From an uncultured Pseudomonadales bacterium (lineage in GTDB: Bacteria; Pseudomonadota; Gammaproteobacteria; Pseudomonadales; Porticoccaceae): a DNA stretch of 64,000 nt. Of this stretch, positions 38,227 through 46,484 are shown one piece after another (within the stretch, counting starts at the first letter, position 1; each line of letters begins with the position of its first letter). The DNA is taken from contig CALSNK010000007.1 in NCBI GenBank assembly GCA_943787675.1, positions 62,001 to 126,000 of the forward strand, written 5' to 3'. The notes beneath the pieces are model-generated. The model had not been told where the DNA came from, made no database searches, and saw only the letters and a list, made by a program, of their open reading frames with translations. Made by a program: the position numbers and the translations under genes.

Positions 38227-39405
38227 TTAGTCCTGTTTAAAGTCTTTGATAAGCGGTGCAAGAATAGCCACCACTTGGTCGGCTTCGTCGTCGGTCATGA
38301 TAAACGGCGGCAGTAATCTGATCACCGTATCAGCCGTGACATTAATAATTAAGCCTTGGGCCATTGCCGCGGGGAATAATGATTTGCAGGGCTTGTTTAG
38401 CTCTATGCCTATCATGCAGCCTTTGCCGCGAATCTCGACTACATGCTCGACATCGGCCAGTGCTGTTTTAAAGCCTGCCATTATTCTGTCGCCCAATACT
38501 GCGGCTCTTTCACTGAGATGTTCATCTTGCAATGTATTAATAGTGGCCAGCGCCGCGGCACAGGCCAGCGGGTTACCGCCAAAGGTTGAGCCATGGTTGC
38601 CGGGATGCATTAGCTGAGCGGCTTCGCCATGGGCCAGGCAGGCGCCAATGGGTACGCCATTGCCTAGACCTTTAGAGGTAGTGACCACGTCGGGGATAAT
38701 ACCGCTGTGCTGGAAGTAAAAGTATTTTCCGGTACGACCATTACCTGTCTGCACTTCATCGAGCATTAATAGCCAGCCGCGCTGGTCACAAAACTCACGT
38801 AGCTGCTGGAGGTATTCTGAGCTGGCCATGCGAATTCCGCCTTCACCCTGGATGGGTTCGACGAAGAGGGCGCAGATGCTGGGGTTATTGTCGGCGACGG
38901 TGGTGAGGGATTCCATGTCGTCAAAGGCAGCGCGGGCAAAGCCTCGCACTAGGGGCTCAAAACCGGCTTGAACCCTGCGTCCACCGGATGCACTTAATGT
39001 GGCTAAGGTGCGACCATGAAATGCATTGTCCATGACTAAGACGGTAGGCAGTGTGATGCCTTTTTTATGGCCATGGAGGCGGGCGATTTTGATGGCCGCT
39101 TCATTGGCTTCTGCGCCGGAATTACCAAAAAATACATTGCTCATGCCAGAGGCAGCGCAGAGTTTATCGGCGAGCTGTTCTTGGTTTGGGATAGTAAAGA
39201 AGTTGGAGCAATGGGTGAGCACTGTTGCCTGCTCGGCCAATGCTTTGGCGACGGCAGGATGAGAATGCCCGAGGCCACAAACGGCAATACCGGAGAGTGC
39301 ATCTAGGTATTTATTGCCATCGGCATCCCACAGCCAAGCCCCTTCGCCCTTAACGAGGGTGGCGGCTCTGGTACCATAGGTATTCATTAACGAGTCGGTC
39401 GACAT
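38227..39405 (-). CDS. argD: Acetylornithine aminotransferase
   Basis: ArgD is a pyridoxal-phosphate class III aminotransferase that converts N-acetylglutamate semialdehyde to N-acetylornithine. The 392-residue product has the glycine-rich cofactor site (FFGNSGAEANEAAIKIAR), the aspartate region (LMLDEVQTGNGRTG) and the Schiff-base lysine in VVTTSKGLGNGVPIGA. Some relatives also act on succinyl-diaminopimelate. It is first in the argD-argF operon. Confidence 0.95.
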   Translation of the reverse strand: MSTDSLMNTYGTRAATLVKGEGAWLWDADGNKYLDALSGIAVCGLGHSHPAVAKALAEQATVLTHCSNFFTIPNQEQLADKLCAASGMSNVFFGNSGAEANEAAIKIARLHGHKKGITLPTVLVMDNAFHGRTLATLSASGGRRVQAGFEPLVRGFARAAFDDMESLTTVADNNPSICALFVEPIQGEGGIRMASSEYLQQLREFCDQRGWLLMLDEVQTGNGRTGKYFYFQHSGIIPDVVTTSKGLGNGVPIGACLAHGEAAQLMHPGNHGSTFGGNPLACAAALATINTLQDEHLSERAAVLGDRIMAGFKTALADVEHVVEIRGKGCMIGIELNKPCKSLFPAAMAQGLIINVTADTVIRLLPPFIMTDDEADQVVAILAPLIKDFKQD

Positions 39406-39464
39406 GGGCTGCGCGCTTCCTTTCTATCCGTGTTTTAGTGCCAAGCTTCTGTTTATCACTTCAA

Positions 39465-39494
39465 GTTATAGCTTCAAGCAAAAACGGTTTTCAA
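39465..39494 (-). promoter_or_regulatory. Probable sigma70 promoter of argD-argF
   Basis: On the minus strand, TTGAAA (39494-39489) and TATAAC (39470-39465) are 18 bases apart, about 60 bases upstream of the argD start. No clear ARG box was recognised, though CTTGAAG occurs twice nearby. Confidence 0.55.
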
Positions 39495-39500
39495 CAGAAT

Positions 39501-39527
39501 AAAAAAAGGCAGCTATGCTGCCCTTTT
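39501..39527 (-). terminator. Intrinsic terminator of the porin-FMN-PepSY operon
   Basis: On the minus strand the hairpin GGCAGC-ATA-GCTGCC is preceded by AAAAG and followed by a run of seven T. It lies after the stop of the PepSY gene at 39617 and before the argD promoter. Confidence 0.85.
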
Positions 39528-39616
39528 GAATGATCAAGCGTAAATAATATCGCGCTTTATTTGAGCTGGCAACCACTGACTTGAGTGGGCCGGGAAGTTA
39601 CAGGCCGGTTCTCGTC

Positions 39617-40369
39617 TTATTCTTTGCGGTATCGCTGATTATTGACCCAGGCCCAGAGGCCGGTAATAGCAAGAATACAGAGTAGCAGGCCAACGATATC
39701 AATAAAAAGCACACCGGCACTGCCAAAGAATCGGCCGCTGTGGAGGTCCAGAATCAGGGTTTCCATTGAGATACTGCTGCTGATCTCCTGATCTTTCAAA
39801 TGGTCTTTAATAGACTCTGGAAGGGCTGTAGGGTTGGTATTGGCCGGTAGCAGGCTAATGTTGCTGGGTGCTAAGGCCAGGCTATCGGGATCAAATGTCT
39901 GTACGCCAGATTCACCGCGCAGGTAGAGCTGGTTGTTCTGGGCGATAAGTCCGGTGAGATCTGCGGGCAAACCCTGCAACTGGGTAAAGCTTTCTATTAG
40001 CTCTCCCTTGGTCGTGAGAATAACCAGCGCATCCTTGCACAGGGCCAATAGCTGTTGCTCTATTTCAACCACAGAGAGCAGTGGCGGCTGACACTGGGCA
40101 ACTTTTTGCTCGTTTAATAGCAGCTGGTTATCTCCGGCTTGGTACAACCAGTCACCGGAATCTAATTCGAAGCCATCACTGGCAGCTTGCTCTAAGCCAT
40201 ACCAAGACAGTAACCAGTCACTCGACAGTTTGGTATTGCTGAGCTTTAAACCGATGGAATGATTTAACGCAAAACCGCTGAGCGCCAAAAAAATGATCAT
40301 AAAAAATAGCGACAGGCCAATACGGCGATGCCAGCGGATATTTAAACCAATGGATTTTTTTAATTTCAA
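39617..40369 (-). CDS. PepSY-associated transmembrane protein
   Basis: The 250-residue protein has an N-terminal transmembrane helix (about 18-38) preceded by NIRWHRRIGLSL, a periplasmic domain of about 175 residues and a C-terminal helix (about 218-242) ending in a basic tail. This is the PepSY_TM layout seen in iron-regulated reductase-like membrane proteins. The start is a TTG overlapping the upstream TGA, which indicates translational coupling to the FMN-binding gene. With its partners it may pass electrons to periplasmic or surface iron; that is inference. Confidence 0.75.
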   Translation of the reverse strand: MKLKKSIGLNIRWHRRIGLSLFFMIIFLALSGFALNHSIGLKLSNTKLSSDWLLSWYGLEQAASDGFELDSGDWLYQAGDNQLLLNEQKVAQCQPPLLSVVEIEQQLLALCKDALVILTTKGELIESFTQLQGLPADLTGLIAQNNQLYLRGESGVQTFDPDSLALAPSNISLLPANTNPTALPESIKDHLKDQEISSSISMETLILDLHSGRFFGSAGVLFIDIVGLLLCILAITGLWAWVNNQRYRKE

Positions 40370-40911
40370 GACGGGTCTCTAGGGTTGATGACCTGTCCAT
40401 GATAATACAAAGCTAGAGCGGCTACCTTATTTACGGCCCAAACCGACAGGGTGGCACCGGTAATTCCGTCGATAGATTGATCGAGGTTATTTTTACTGGT
40501 GAGGGACGCGCCGAGATACTGTCGGGTGTAGGCAGGGTAGCGTACTTCGCCACCACGGCTTTCGCGGTAGGCAAGAATTTTAACCTGCTCAATTTTACCC
40601 TCTGCGACAACTACGCCAATGGTAATGGGCATCTCTTTGCCAATCTCTTCGAGAATCCAGGCGGTCTTGTTGTCGAGCTGATGATAACGCACGCGCAATC
40701 CTGCTAAGGAGTGGCCAAGAATTTCTGCAGCCTGTTCACGGATATCTTTGGTTAGCCAGAGTGTGGCTTTGTTGGGGGGCTGGTTGAAGGCCTCGGCAAT
40801 AAAATCTGGACCAGACTGATAAACCCCTTTGGCACTCACCAGGGGTGAGGACAAAGAGGTTAGTAGTACAGTGCCTATTAATAGCAGGGTTTTTAACGTT
40901 GGTTTTAACAT
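40366..40911 (-). CDS. FMN-binding domain protein, probably covalently flavinylated
   Basis: The 181-residue exported protein has a signal peptide (about 1-27) and an FMN_bind domain. It carries the flavinylation motif DGITGATLS (148-156), in which Thr154 should receive FMN from an ApbE flavin transferase, as in NqrC and RnfG. It lies between a porin and a PepSY membrane protein under a Fur box. The ATG at 40911 is preferred to a TTG 21 bases upstream. Confidence 0.85.
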   Translation of the reverse strand: MLKPTLKTLLLIGTVLLTSLSSPLVSAKGVYQSGPDFIAEAFNQPPNKATLWLTKDIREQAAEILGHSLAGLRVRYHQLDNKTAWILEEIGKEMPITIGVVVAEGKIEQVKILAYRESRGGEVRYPAYTRQYLGASLTSKNNLDQSIDGITGATLSVWAVNKVAALALYYHGQVINPRDPS

Positions 40912-40959
40912 TCCTACTCGTAAAGTTAACAAATTTGTTTGGTTATACGCACCCTTCGT

Positions 40960-42168
40960 TTAAAAAGAGTAGCCTACACCCATATTGATACCATCGTAGC
41001 CTGACTCACCAGGTGCATCCTGATTTTGGTAGTCAAACTTAAACACAACATTGGGGTGCAACCAGTAGTTAACACCTAAATCAATCTGGGTAATTTCAGA
41101 GTCTGTGCTGCTACCGGCAGTGTTATCCCAAGAGCTGTAGCGTGCAAACAGTCCCAACTTATCATTCAGCTTAAAGGACGGCTCAATATACATACCTGTC
41201 TGTTCATCAGCACCCATTTTGGTGGTGTTAATGGCATCGTCAAAATCCCATTGGGCGTAGAGAGCTCGCAGTTGAAAGCTGTCTCGCTGCCAGGCTATGT
41301 GGGTTTCGAAAAGTGTGCCATCGATGGCTACCCCTTCACCCTGGCGCACATCTGCTTGATGCTGGAACGAGGCAGCTAGTTCCAGTCCCGGAATGGCGGT
41401 GTATTTAATGCGTCCAGTAAAGGCCATGTCATCCGCCTTTGCTTTGGCCACTTTCTGACGGCCATCTCGTGGTTTGTGGTCACCTTCCGCAATATATAGC
41501 CCAGAGTGAGCCGCTAGGTCATAGCTAAGGCCTTGAGTGATTTCACCCTTTATAGCAGCGCCCGCTTCCCACCAGGTTGCAGGAATAATGTTTTTCTCTA
41601 CATTGTTTCGCTCAGTGCCATAAAACGTATTTGGCTCATGAGTCTCATTGATGATACCGATGGGCATCAAAAATAGGCCTGCTTTAGCAGTAAGATTTTC
41701 AGTGGCATCCCATTCTATATAGGCCTGTTCAAGCTCCATCTCTCCTGGATGGCCGTTTCCAGAAAGACTGTGCTCTAATTCTAATTCAGAGAAGAAGCGG
41801 ATGCTGTCTGTAAACTGGTGACCGGTGAACATTACGAAGCGATGGAAATCAATAGCGTCTTTAGTGCCAGATGCGTCATCTGTTTCCAAATTATTGTAAT
41901 GAAGTTCACCGTAGCCACCAAAGGTGGTTTTCTTTGAAGCCATAGGTGCGAGAGCAAACTGCTCCATCGCGGTAACCGTTGCTTCGGCTACGATCTCGGT
42001 TTCCTGCAGGCGGGCATTACTTTCGCCGAGTTGATCTTTGAGGGCAGCTATTTCAGCCTGCTGTTGCTGAACCATGTTCCATAGCTGCTCAAGGTTCGGG
42101 GTTTCTGCTGCCGTAGCTGCCGTTGATAGAGTCATGCCAACAACGAGGGCAAGAAGCTTTTTATTCAT
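40960..42168 (-). CDS. Outer-membrane porin, Fur-regulated
   Basis: The 402-residue protein has a signal peptide (AATA/AET), a short coiled coil (about 25-60, LEQLWNMVQQQQAEIAALKD) and a 16-strand-like beta barrel ending in Phe. The coiled coil plus barrel resembles phosphate-selective porin O/P relatives. The promoter is overlapped by a strong Fur-box match, so it should be made under iron limitation. It probably admits a ferric or other metal complex rather than phosphate, by inference. Confidence 0.85.
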   Translation of the reverse strand: MNKKLLALVVGMTLSTAATAAETPNLEQLWNMVQQQQAEIAALKDQLGESNARLQETEIVAEATVTAMEQFALAPMASKKTTFGGYGELHYNNLETDDASGTKDAIDFHRFVMFTGHQFTDSIRFFSELELEHSLSGNGHPGEMELEQAYIEWDATENLTAKAGLFLMPIGIINETHEPNTFYGTERNNVEKNIIPATWWEAGAAIKGEITQGLSYDLAAHSGLYIAEGDHKPRDGRQKVAKAKADDMAFTGRIKYTAIPGLELAASFQHQADVRQGEGVAIDGTLFETHIAWQRDSFQLRALYAQWDFDDAINTTKMGADEQTGMYIEPSFKLNDKLGLFARYSSWDNTAGSSTDSEITQIDLGVNYWLHPNVVFKFDYQNQDAPGESGYDGINMGVGYSF

Positions 42169-42223
42169 TAACTATTCTCCTAAAAACTAAGTGTCACTAT
42201 TTGGCTGTTGCTTTGAGGGCGTC

Positions 42224-42270
42224 ACTATAATAATTTTTAAACGCAAATGCAAATCGTTCTCATTTGCATT
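42224..42270 (-). promoter_or_regulatory. Fur box overlapping the porin promoter
   Basis: On the minus strand, GCAAATGAGAACGATTTGC (42268-42250) is a Fur-box-like palindrome related to the 19-base consensus GATAATGATAATCATTATC. It sits on the -35 of a near-consensus promoter: TTGCAT (42252-42247), 17 bases, TATAGT (42229-42224). Confidence 0.75.
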
Positions 42271-42401
42271 ACGTGAATAAAGGGTTTGTGGATCAATTTG
42301 ATGGGTTTTCGTAAATAAATAATCCGCAGCTCTGTCAGAGCGGGGCGTAAACAGGTAACATCTCGTCATACTCAGCAACAAGATTTTAGAGGTCTGAAAC
42401 A

Positions 42402-42749
42402 ATGGAAATCATGGAAACAATCCGCGATCAAGTGGAAAACAACTCAGTACTACTTTATATGAAGGGCTCTCCTAACCAGCCGCAATGTGGTTTCTCCTCG
42501 CGCACGGTACAGGCGCTTATGGGTTGTGGTCAGCGTTTTGCTTATGTAGATATTCTGTCTAATCCAGAGATTCGTGCCAATTTGCCAGCTTATGGCAACT
42601 GGCCTACCTTCCCACAGCTGTGGGTTGGCGGCGAGCTTGTTGGCGGCTGCGACATCATTACTGAGATGCATGAGAAGGGCGAGTTAAAGCCAATGATCGA
42701 TGAAGCACTCGGTGATCAGGCAGCTTCCGAAGCAGATAGCGACGCCTAA
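42402..42749 (+). CDS. grxD: Monothiol glutaredoxin (Grx4 type)
   Basis: The 115-residue protein has the monothiol CGFS active site in SPNQPQCGFSSRTVQAL and the conserved WPTFPQLWVGGELVGGCDI. Grx4-type proteins bind a 2Fe-2S cluster with glutathione and work with BolA in iron-sulphur trafficking. The acidic C-terminal tail is slightly longer than in E. coli. AGAGG eight bases upstream supports the start. It is divergent from the Fur-controlled porin operon. Confidence 0.96.
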   Translation: MEIMETIRDQVENNSVLLYMKGSPNQPQCGFSSRTVQALMGCGQRFAYVDILSNPEIRANLPAYGNWPTFPQLWVGGELVGGCDIITEMHEKGELKPMIDEALGDQAASEADSDA

Positions 42750-42944
42750 TTGCCCGCCGGTATGTTGCTATCGTTTTAGCTATCTTTTCAGCTATGTACC
42801 GGCAATCAAGAAATCTATTGTTCACTGCCTGCTTTTATCCTTCTATCAGGGCCATAAAATCTTTTTATTGGCTGATAGCAGGGGGCTGTGTGACTATACT
42901 CAAGCAATCACAATCCACTTTAAGCAAATTATAGGAGAATTCTC

Positions 42945-43551
42945 ATGGGTGTATTAGTTGGCCGGTCAGCCCCTGACTTTACCGCAGCAGCAGTGACTGG
43001 AAGCGGCGAAATTATTGAAAACTTTAACTTGGCAGAGAGCATCAAAGGCAAGAAGGCTGTTATCTTCTTTTACCCTTTGGACTTCACCTTTGTCTGTCCC
43101 TTCAGAATTGATCGCGTTTGATCACCGTTATGCAGAATTCCAAAGCCGCGGCGTGGAAGTCATTGGTGTGTCAATTGATTCTCAGTTCTCTCACAACGCA
43201 TGGCGCAACACCGCAATTAACGATGGCGGCATTGGCCAGGTAAAGTACACATTGGTTGCTGATGTTAAGCACGAAATCTGTAACGCCTACGATGTTGAGC
43301 ATCCAGAAGCCGGTATCGCATTTCGCGCATCATTCCTAGTCGATGAAGCCGGCATGGTTCGTCACCAGGTAGTTAACGACCTGCCACTTGGCCGTAACGT
43401 TGATGAGATGTTGCGTATGGTTGATGCCCTTAGCTTCCACGAAGAGCATGGCGAAGTATGCCCAGCGGGTTGGACTAAAGGCGACGCAGGTATGAAAGAC
43501 ACCACCGCTGGTGTTGCTGAGTACCTAGCAGAGCACGCCGGCAAGCTTTAA
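42945..43551 (+). pseudogene. Typical 2-Cys peroxiredoxin (AhpC/Prx1 type), apparent one-base insertion
   Basis: The enzyme reduces hydrogen peroxide and organic peroxides. The N-terminus ([16 protein letters not shown] and [13 protein letters not shown]) is in one frame from the ATG at 42945 after AGGAG. The rest ([13 protein letters not shown], resolving Cys in HGEVCPAGWTKG) is one frame over. An extra T at 43101-43102, right after the peroxidatic Cys motif, causes the shift; removing it gives 201 residues. Both catalytic cysteines are kept, so a sequence error is likely. A strong terminator follows. Confidence 0.93.
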
Positions 43552-43580
43552 TTTAGTCAGCGCTCCACCGCAGTTAAAAG

Positions 43581-43612
43581 AGCCCGCGCCTATTAGGTGC
43601 GGGCTTTTTTTT
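43581..43612 (+). terminator. Intrinsic terminator after the peroxiredoxin gene
   Basis: AGCCCGCGCC (43581-43590) pairs with GGTGCGGGCT (43596-43605), allowing one wobble, followed by a run of eight T. Confidence 0.92.
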
Positions 43613-43707
43613 GCCAACTCGTCGAGGCTGGCAGCGTGTGTCTATCACGCTAATATCCGGCATTAATTATTATCATGATCGTTAATTCAATTGTCCAAGG
43701 ATGACCA

Positions 43708-44457
43708 ATGATTTCCCTTCGTAGTATGTTCGTTGCCGCAATACTTCTTACCCCAATGCCAGTTCTGGCTGACGTTTTAGGTGTTTCAGTCGGGGCTGGT
43801 TCCTGGCAAGCCAGCCCAGAAGGCGATATCGGCCGCACTGATATTAATCTCGAATCGACCCTTAATCTGGATGAGGAAAATAACCAGTTTGTTTTTGTTG
43901 CTATAGAGCACCCAATTCCTGTTCTTCCTAATATTCGCTTACAGCACAGCGAGATGGAATGGAATGGCGACGCATTAGTTGCCGCGGGCACCAATCTTAA
44001 CGGCAATCCTTTTGTTTCAACTGAACAGGTTGCTGTATCTCTAGACCTGACCCATACCGATGCCACTTTCTATTACGAGATTCTCGACAATGTGGTTGAT
44101 CTGGATCTGGGTATTACTGCGCGATCATTCGATGGCGAAGCCAGTTTGATAGGCGCTACCCAGCAGGAAGCCATTGATCTGGATGCTATAGGACCACTAC
44201 TCTATGGGCGCGTGGGTGTTGATATTCCGCTGACCGGCCTCTCGGCTCATGTGCTGGCAAATTGGATTAATGTGGATGAGTTTAGATTGATCGATTGGGC
44301 GGCAGAGATTATGTATGAATTTGATCTTTTACCCGCCTTGGATGCGGGCCTGATTTTGGGTTATCGCTCAATGCTGGTCGAGCTGGATGATCTCGATGAT
44401 CTGCAGGCAGATGCCAGCTTTGAAGGTTACTACTTTGCCCTGCAACTGCGCTTTTAA
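43708..44457 (+). CDS. Outer-membrane beta-barrel protein, TIGR04219-like
   Basis: The 249-residue protein has a signal peptide ending at VLA/DVLG and the start GVSVGAGSWQASPEGDIG, typical of a small gammaproteobacterial outer-membrane family of unknown function. Amphipathic strands lead to a C-terminal LQLRF, a barrel end signal. It is a single gene. No specific role can be given. Confidence 0.8.
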   Translation: MISLRSMFVAAILLTPMPVLADVLGVSVGAGSWQASPEGDIGRTDINLESTLNLDEENNQFVFVAIEHPIPVLPNIRLQHSEMEWNGDALVAAGTNLNGNPFVSTEQVAVSLDLTHTDATFYYEILDNVVDLDLGITARSFDGEASLIGATQQEAIDLDAIGPLLYGRVGVDIPLTGLSAHVLANWINVDEFRLIDWAAEIMYEFDLLPALDAGLILGYRSMLVELDDLDDLQADASFEGYYFALQLRF

Positions 44458-44494
44458 TCCGGTTTATTTTTTATAGGCTAATAGCTACAGACCA

Positions 44495-45052
44495 CTATGA
44501 GATAACGCGGCGGCTTTTCCAGGGTCGTTTTATCTCATCGTGTTTAACCGCAAAATCACCCGTCTTACGATCTTCAAGAAAATAATCCAGCGCCAGCTCG
44601 ACTACCGGAAACGCAAGTTCAGACCAGGGGATATCCGCCTCGTCAAACAGGGCAACCTCAGAGGACTCTGAGCTGGGCCCAAATACCGGCTCTTCTAAAT
44701 GGGCGCGATAAAAAACATACACCTGATTAATCTGTGGAATATCAAAAAGGGCATAGAGTTCTGGGTTCACCACGGTGGCATTGGCTTCTTCCATACATTC
44801 TCGCAAACCACCTTCCAATGAGGATTCGCCATTTTCTAAAAAGCCCGCCGGTAAGGTCCAGAACCCGTGACGTGGTTCGATAGCCCGTTTACATAGCAGT
44901 ATTTTGTCACCATAAATCGGCAAAATACCCGCGATGACTTTTGGGTTTTGATAGTGGATGATTTCACAGTGGTCGCACACATGGCGTTCACGATTATCAT
45001 CTTCGGGTATTTTTAGGCTGACAGAATTGCCGCAACTTGAACAAAATTTCAT
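44495..45052 (-). CDS. Nudix hydrolase with N-terminal zinc ribbon
   Basis: The 185-residue protein has a zinc ribbon with CSSCG near the start and CDHC about 20 residues later, followed by a Nudix domain. The Nudix box is GFLENGESSLEGGLRECMEE, followed by ANA. Relatives hydrolyse nucleoside diphosphate derivatives; the substrate here is unknown. The start at MKFCSSCG is chosen over one 13 codons earlier because the zinc ribbon begins there. It is divergent from another Nudix gene. Confidence 0.88.
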   Translation of the reverse strand: MKFCSSCGNSVSLKIPEDDNRERHVCDHCEIIHYQNPKVIAGILPIYGDKILLCKRAIEPRHGFWTLPAGFLENGESSLEGGLRECMEEANATVVNPELYALFDIPQINQVYVFYRAHLEEPVFGPSSESSEVALFDEADIPWSELAFPVVELALDYFLEDRKTGDFAVKHDEIKRPWKSRRVIS

Positions 45053-45093
45053 GAAAAGCTCAGAATATGATGAGAGCTGAGTATAATGCACAA

Positions 45094-45726
45094 ATGCTAG
45101 AAACCATTAAAAATCAGTTAAAAAAATTTCCCCTTGATCGGTCTCAGTCTGGCCCTCAAGTGTTTGGCGATACCGCTGCGGTGCTCCTGTTAATTCATGG
45201 CGACCCGGCTGATCCTCAGGTAGTACTTACCCAGCGTGCGATGCATCTTAATAACCATGCGGGCGAAGTCGCGTTTCCTGGTGGTATGTGGGACAGGACC
45301 GACGAAAATTTATTGCACACAGCGCTGCGAGAAACCCACGAAGAGATTGGTGTGGCTCCCCATCTTGTGGAGCCTATCGCGATGTTGCCCGTGGCGTCTC
45401 CTAAGCGCCGTAGCCTTCTGGTTACACCTTTTGTTGGTATTGCGCACAGTCCTCTCGAGGTAAAAGCAGAGGTCTCCGAAATAGCCGCCATATTTGATGC
45501 GCCACTCAGTACTTTTTTGGATACAGATCAGTATCAGTATTTTGAAATGAAAAGCCCCGTAGGTTCACTCAGCTTTCCCTATCTAACGTATAAGGGTTAT
45601 AAGATCTGGGGGTTTACCTTAAAAGTATTGGTGGATATGCTTAATGCCACCCTAGATGCAGGGATTGATTTAACATACCCCAGCGATGCCTACATAGAAG
45701 AATTACGTAAAAGAGGACAACAATGA
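45094..45726 (+). CDS. Nudix hydrolase, CoA pyrophosphatase (NudL) type
   Basis: The protein of about 210 residues has the NudL/CoA-diphosphatase signature LTQRAMHLNNHAGEVAFPGG followed by the Nudix box with ALRETHEEIG. Family members split coenzyme A or its oxidised forms into phosphopantetheine and 3',5'-ADP. Three in-frame starts exist (45067, 45070, 45094); 45094 is chosen because it leaves room for a promoter from the divergent neighbour. Its stop overlaps the next gene. Confidence 0.85.
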   Translation: MLETIKNQLKKFPLDRSQSGPQVFGDTAAVLLLIHGDPADPQVVLTQRAMHLNNHAGEVAFPGGMWDRTDENLLHTALRETHEEIGVAPHLVEPIAMLPVASPKRRSLLVTPFVGIAHSPLEVKAEVSEIAAIFDAPLSTFLDTDQYQYFEMKSPVGSLSFPYLTYKGYKIWGFTLKVLVDMLNATLDAGIDLTYPSDAYIEELRKRGQQ

Positions 45727-46247
45727 TTTACCAAATTGGCGACGACAGCCCAGAGATCCATGAGTCAGTATTTGTAGCGGCCAGCGCCGATGTAATGGGC
45801 AAGGTGATTCTTAAACAAGATTCCAGTGTTTGGTTTAACGCGGTGATTCGCGGCGACTGCGATGTGATTGAAGTTGGCGCGCGCAGTAATATCCAGGATG
45901 GCGCAGTACTCCATTGTGATGTGGGCCAGCCGTTAAAAATCGGCGAAGATGTTACCGTCGGCCATAACGCCATGATTCACTGCTTGGAAGTGGGTGACCG
46001 CACATTGATCGGTATTAACGCGGTTGTTCTCGACGGTGCCAAAGTAGGCAGTGACTGTATTATTGGCGCCAATGCGTTGGTTAAAGCCGGTGCTGTGATT
46101 CCCGACGGTTCGATGGTCGTTGGTTCTCCGGGCAAGATTATTCGTGAAACTGACGAGCAAACTAGGCAGTTCTTGCTGGGTTCAGCAGCGCACTATGTTC
46201 ATGAAGCCGATAAGATGAAGACCAAATTGGTAGAGGTAAAGCGCTAA
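45723..46247 (+). CDS. Gamma-carbonic-anhydrase family hexapeptide-repeat protein (YrdA-like)
   Basis: The 174-residue protein is a left-handed beta helix of hexapeptide repeats with the metal-site histidines in AVLHCDVG, VGHNAMIHC. Most YrdA-type proteins have uncertain activity. Start and stop overlap both neighbours (ATGA upstream, TAATG downstream), so it belongs to a three-gene unit with the Nudix and DUF1289 genes. Confidence 0.88.
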   Translation: MIYQIGDDSPEIHESVFVAASADVMGKVILKQDSSVWFNAVIRGDCDVIEVGARSNIQDGAVLHCDVGQPLKIGEDVTVGHNAMIHCLEVGDRTLIGINAVVLDGAKVGSDCIIGANALVKAGAVIPDGSMVVGSPGKIIRETDEQTRQFLLGSAAHYVHEADKMKTKLVEVKR

Positions 46248-46432
46248 TGTCCGACAAGCCCGTCGCCTCGCCGTGCAATTCAATTTGCTCACTAAATGAT
46301 GAAGACATCTGTATTGGCTGCTTTAGAACCAATACAGAAATTCGTGACTGGAGTTACTTAGATAACTACCAGCGCCTTGATGTGCTGGTGCTCTGTGGTG
46401 AGCGAGCGCAGAAGAACAATCCGTTTTACTAG
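46247..46432 (+). CDS. DUF1289 small cysteine-rich protein
   Basis: The 61-residue protein has the DUF1289 pattern CNSICSLNDEDICIGCFRT, four cysteines that probably bind an iron-sulphur cluster or zinc. The function is unknown. It overlaps the upstream gene by TAATG. Confidence 0.88.
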   Translation: MSDKPVASPCNSICSLNDEDICIGCFRTNTEIRDWSYLDNYQRLDVLVLCGERAQKNNPFY

Positions 46433-46484
46433 AAGCTCTTAACAAAGACCTCATGGTAGCGACCGCCCTGGAATAGACGGCGTC

